Positions 61,986 through 64,000 of a DNA stretch of 64,000 nt are shown here, piece by piece. The stretch covers positions 1-64,000 of the forward strand of contig CAVTOR010000017.1 in NCBI GenBank assembly GCA_963736235.1, read 5' to 3'. The notes under the pieces were generated by a model that made no database searches, was not told the origin of the DNA, and saw only the letters and a program-made list of their open reading frames with translations. The DNA is from CAVORB01 sp963736235. Lineage in GTDB: Bacteria > Pseudomonadota > Gammaproteobacteria > Chromatiales > Chromatiaceae. The translations under genes were made by a program, and so were the position numbers. Every line of letters begins with the position of its first letter. The first letter of the stretch is position 1.

Positions 61986-63389
61986 ATGTCAGAACCCCCG
62001 GTTTCCGCCTTCTCAGAAAAGACCGCAGGTTCGGTGAACGACCTGCGGATTCCGCCCCACTCGATTCAAGCCGAGCAGTCCCTCCTCGGCGGTCTGATGC
62101 TGGACAACCAGACCTGGGACAGCGTGGCCGATAAGGTCGCGGCGGCGGACTTCTACCGCCGCGAGCACCGCCTGATCTACTCCGCCGTCCGCAAGCTCGC
62201 CGAGGCCGAGCAGCCGTTCGACGTGGTCACCCTGGCCGAGACCCTGGAGCGCACCGGGGGCCTAGCCGACGCTGGCGGCCTGCCTTACCTCGGAACCCTG
62301 GTCAAGGACACGCCGAGCGCCGCCAACGTCAACGCCTACGCCAAGATCGTGCGCGAGAACTCGGTGCTGCGTCAGCTGATCTCGGTCGGCACCGACATCT
62401 CCGACATCGCCTTCAACCCGGGCGGCCGGGAGTCCGCGGAGCTGCTCGACGAGGCCGAGCGGCGGGTGTTCGAGATCGCCGAGCAGGAGACCCGCGGCGG
62501 TGGCGGTTTCCAGCCGCTGAAGACGCTGCTGGGCAGGGCGGTCGAGCGCATCGAGGTGCTGTTCCAGCGCAACGAGCCCATTACCGGTCTGCCATCGGGC
62601 TTCACCGATTTCGACAAGATGACCTCGGGGCTGCAGCCCTCCGACCTGATCATCGTCGCCGGACGCCCATCCATGGGGAAGACGACCTTCGCCATGAACA
62701 TGGCCGAGAACGTGGCCCTGGAGGTCCGGCGGCCGGTCGCGATATTCAGCATGGAGATGCCGGGGGACGCGCTTGCCATGCGCATGATGTCCTCGCTCGG
62801 GCGCATCGACCAGCACCGGGTACGCACCGGGAAGCTGGAGGACGACGAGTGGCCGCGCCTGACCTCGGCGGTCAACATGCTCGCGGAGGCGCCGATGTTC
62901 ATCGACGACACGCCGGCCCTGTCGCCCACCGAGGTGCGCGCGCGCGCGCGGCGCCTGAAGCGCGAGCACGGGGACCTGGCCCTGATCGTCATCGACTATC
63001 TGCAGCTCATGCAGGCGCCGACCGTCGGCGAGAATCGGGCCACGGAGATCTCCGCCATCTCGCGCTCGCTCAAGGCCTTGGCCAAGGAGCTCAGCGTCCC
63101 GGTGATCGCCCTCTCCCAGCTCAACCGCAGCCTCGAGCAGCGGCCGAATAAACGGCCGGTGATGTCGGATCTGCGCGAATCCGGGGCCATCGAGCAGGAT
63201 GCGGACCTGATCGTGTTCATCTATCGCGACGAGGTCTACCACGAGGACACCAAGGACAAGGGCATTGCCGAGATCATCATCGGCAAGCAGCGCAACGGCC
63301 CCATCGGCACCACGCGGCTCACCTTCCTTGGCAAGTACACCAAGTTCGAGAGCTTTATCGCCGACATCTATGGCGACGAGGGCTATTGA
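61986..63389 (+). CDS. dnaB: Replicative DNA helicase DnaB
   Basis: A 467-residue hexameric replication-fork helicase. N-terminal DnaG-interacting domain (PPHSIQAEQSLLGGLMLD onward), linker, and RecA-type ATPase with Walker A GRPSMGKTTF (about 226), Walker B LIVIDYLQLM and arginine finger region LRESGAIEQDAD. ATG 61986 (MSEPPVSAF) is chosen; the upstream in-frame extension from 61806 overlaps non-coding sequence. The 280-bp gap before it has a possible hairpin (CCTTGC/GCAAGG, about 61723-61748). Confidence 0.96.
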   Translation: MSEPPVSAFSEKTAGSVNDLRIPPHSIQAEQSLLGGLMLDNQTWDSVADKVAAADFYRREHRLIYSAVRKLAEAEQPFDVVTLAETLERTGGLADAGGLPYLGTLVKDTPSAANVNAYAKIVRENSVLRQLISVGTDISDIAFNPGGRESAELLDEAERRVFEIAEQETRGGGGFQPLKTLLGRAVERIEVLFQRNEPITGLPSGFTDFDKMTSGLQPSDLIIVAGRPSMGKTTFAMNMAENVALEVRRPVAIFSMEMPGDALAMRMMSSLGRIDQHRVRTGKLEDDEWPRLTSAVNMLAEAPMFIDDTPALSPTEVRARARRLKREHGDLALIVIDYLQLMQAPTVGENRATEISAISRSLKALAKELSVPVIALSQLNRSLEQRPNKRPVMSDLRESGAIEQDADLIVFIYRDEVYHEDTKDKGIAEIIIGKQRNGPIGTTRLTFLGKYTKFESFIADIYGDEGY

Positions 63390-64000
63390 TGCTCGCCGGC
63401 CCCCGGGCGCTGATCGATCACGCGGCCCTGCGCCACAATCTCTCTGTCGTCCGGCGCTTTGCCCCGAGCAGCCGCGTCTGGGCCGTCATCAAGGCCGACG
63501 CGTATGGCCACGGGATGGTGCAGGCCACACAGGGGCTGGCCGAGGCGGACGGGTACGCAGTGGCCCGGCTGGAGGAAGCGGTTCGCCTGCGCGAGGCGGG
63601 GGTGGGGAAGCCCGTTCTGGTCCTGGAGGGGGCGTTTTCCCCGGAGGAGGTCGAGTCAGCTTGCCGCCACCGCCTGGAACTCGCGCTGCATCATCGCGAG
63701 CAGGTTACGCTCCTGGAGCAGCGCCCGGACGCCGCGATGCTCCCGCTCTGGATCAAGGTAGACACGGGCATGCATCGGCTCGGCATGCCGCCGGACGCCG
63801 TTCCCGCGATCCTGGAGCACCTGTCCCGCTACCCGCGGATCGCGCAGCCGCCCGGGCTCATGACTCACCTGGCCAACGCGGACGATTCGTCCGATCCGCT
63901 GACCGATGGGCAATGCGAACGCTTACGGGCATTGGCGGGGACAGGAGGCCACCGCCTGAGCATCGGGAACTCCGCCGGCATCGTCGCTTGGCCCGGCTCG
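63389..64000 (+). CDS. alr: Alanine racemase, N-terminal part (cut by window edge)
   Basis: The first 204 codons of a PLP-dependent alanine racemase that makes D-alanine for peptidoglycan. The PLP Lys is in VWAVIKADAYGHG (K35), and IKVDTGMHRLGM and LSIGNSAGIV are family motifs. Its ATG overlaps the last base of the dnaB stop (TGATG), so the two genes are translationally coupled. Confidence 0.95.
   Translation, partial: MLAGPRALIDHAALRHNLSVVRRFAPSSRVWAVIKADAYGHGMVQATQGLAEADGYAVARLEEAVRLREAGVGKPVLVLEGAFSPEEVESACRHRLELALHHREQVTLLEQRPDAAMLPLWIKVDTGMHRLGMPPDAVPAILEHLSRYPRIAQPPGLMTHLANADDSSDPLTDGQCERLRALAGTGGHRLSIGNSAGIVAWPGS

Noticed and set aside
1..64000. tRNA, rRNA and CRISPR arrays
   Set aside because: I looked for T-loop signatures, tRNA cloverleafs and regularly spaced repeats by eye and found none; a tRNAscan run could still find a missed gene.

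Overview
The window is dense, high-GC bacterial chromosome from a gammaproteobacterium, most likely a sulfur oxidiser of the order Chromatiales (purple sulfur or related chemolithotrophic lineage). The evidence for this is a complete cytoplasmic sulfite dehydrogenase operon (soeABC, 16.7-21.5 kb), a glycine/tyrosine-rich secreted protein with the character of a sulfur globule protein (37.1 kb), a TauE/SafE-type exporter, and gammaproteobacterial housekeeping genes (OxyR with C199/C208, MrcB, YoaA, YajQ, LpxH, TrhP). No photosynthesis, tRNA, rRNA, CRISPR or prophage genes were seen.

Layout. 0-2.4 kb: argF (cut by the window edge) and argD on the minus strand, with a promoter and an intrinsic terminator placed inside the argD leader. 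2.4-6.8 kb: oxyR with a probable operator, a coiled-coil membrane protein, a DUF1295 membrane protein and an OmpA-like lipoprotein. 6.9-9.6 kb: a minus-strand group of a Crp/Fnr regulator, a TDT/SLAC1 exporter, a DUF6858-like protein and a NifX-like protein, with an FNR-type box in front of the exporter. 9.8-15.9 kb: GGDEF-EAL protein, small cytochrome c, Uup, a P-loop protein and MetA. 16.3-21.5 kb: a small orphan protein and soeABC. 21.5-31.5 kb: M1 peptidase, ChaN-PDZ lipoprotein-like protein, trhP, CPBP protease, ycgN, ogt, xerD, yajQ, dsbC and a PP2C phosphatase. 31.5-41.4 kb: mutS, a spermidine-synthase-like membrane protein, a 259-bp internally deleted IS1595-type element directly upstream of the sulfur globule gene, ybaK-like, tauE and a two-gene ABC exporter. 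41.5-53.9 kb: mrcB, TPR lipoprotein, yoaA, tsaB, a deaminase, a two-gene MotAB/TolQR-like motor with a long coiled-coil stalk, glycerate kinase and a ferritin-like protein. 54-64 kb: lpxH, ppiB, ppiA, cysS, BON lipoprotein, folD, then the rpsF-rpsR-DUF2232-rplI-dnaB-alr cluster, cut by the window edge in alr.

Sequence quality matters here. About 13 single-base frame breaks interrupt otherwise well conserved genes between 10.9 and 40.8 kb (GGDEF-EAL, uup, P-loop protein, metA, soeA, M1 peptidase, trhP, ABC permease). Most look like one surplus G or C. I treat them as probable sequencing errors and annotate these genes as whole. None was noticed beyond 41 kb.

The most interesting items are the coiled-coil proton-motor pair (49.6-51.8 kb), the deleted IS1595 element abutting the sulfur globule promoter, the possible argD attenuator, and the FNR-linked TDT/DUF6858/NifX-like cluster.
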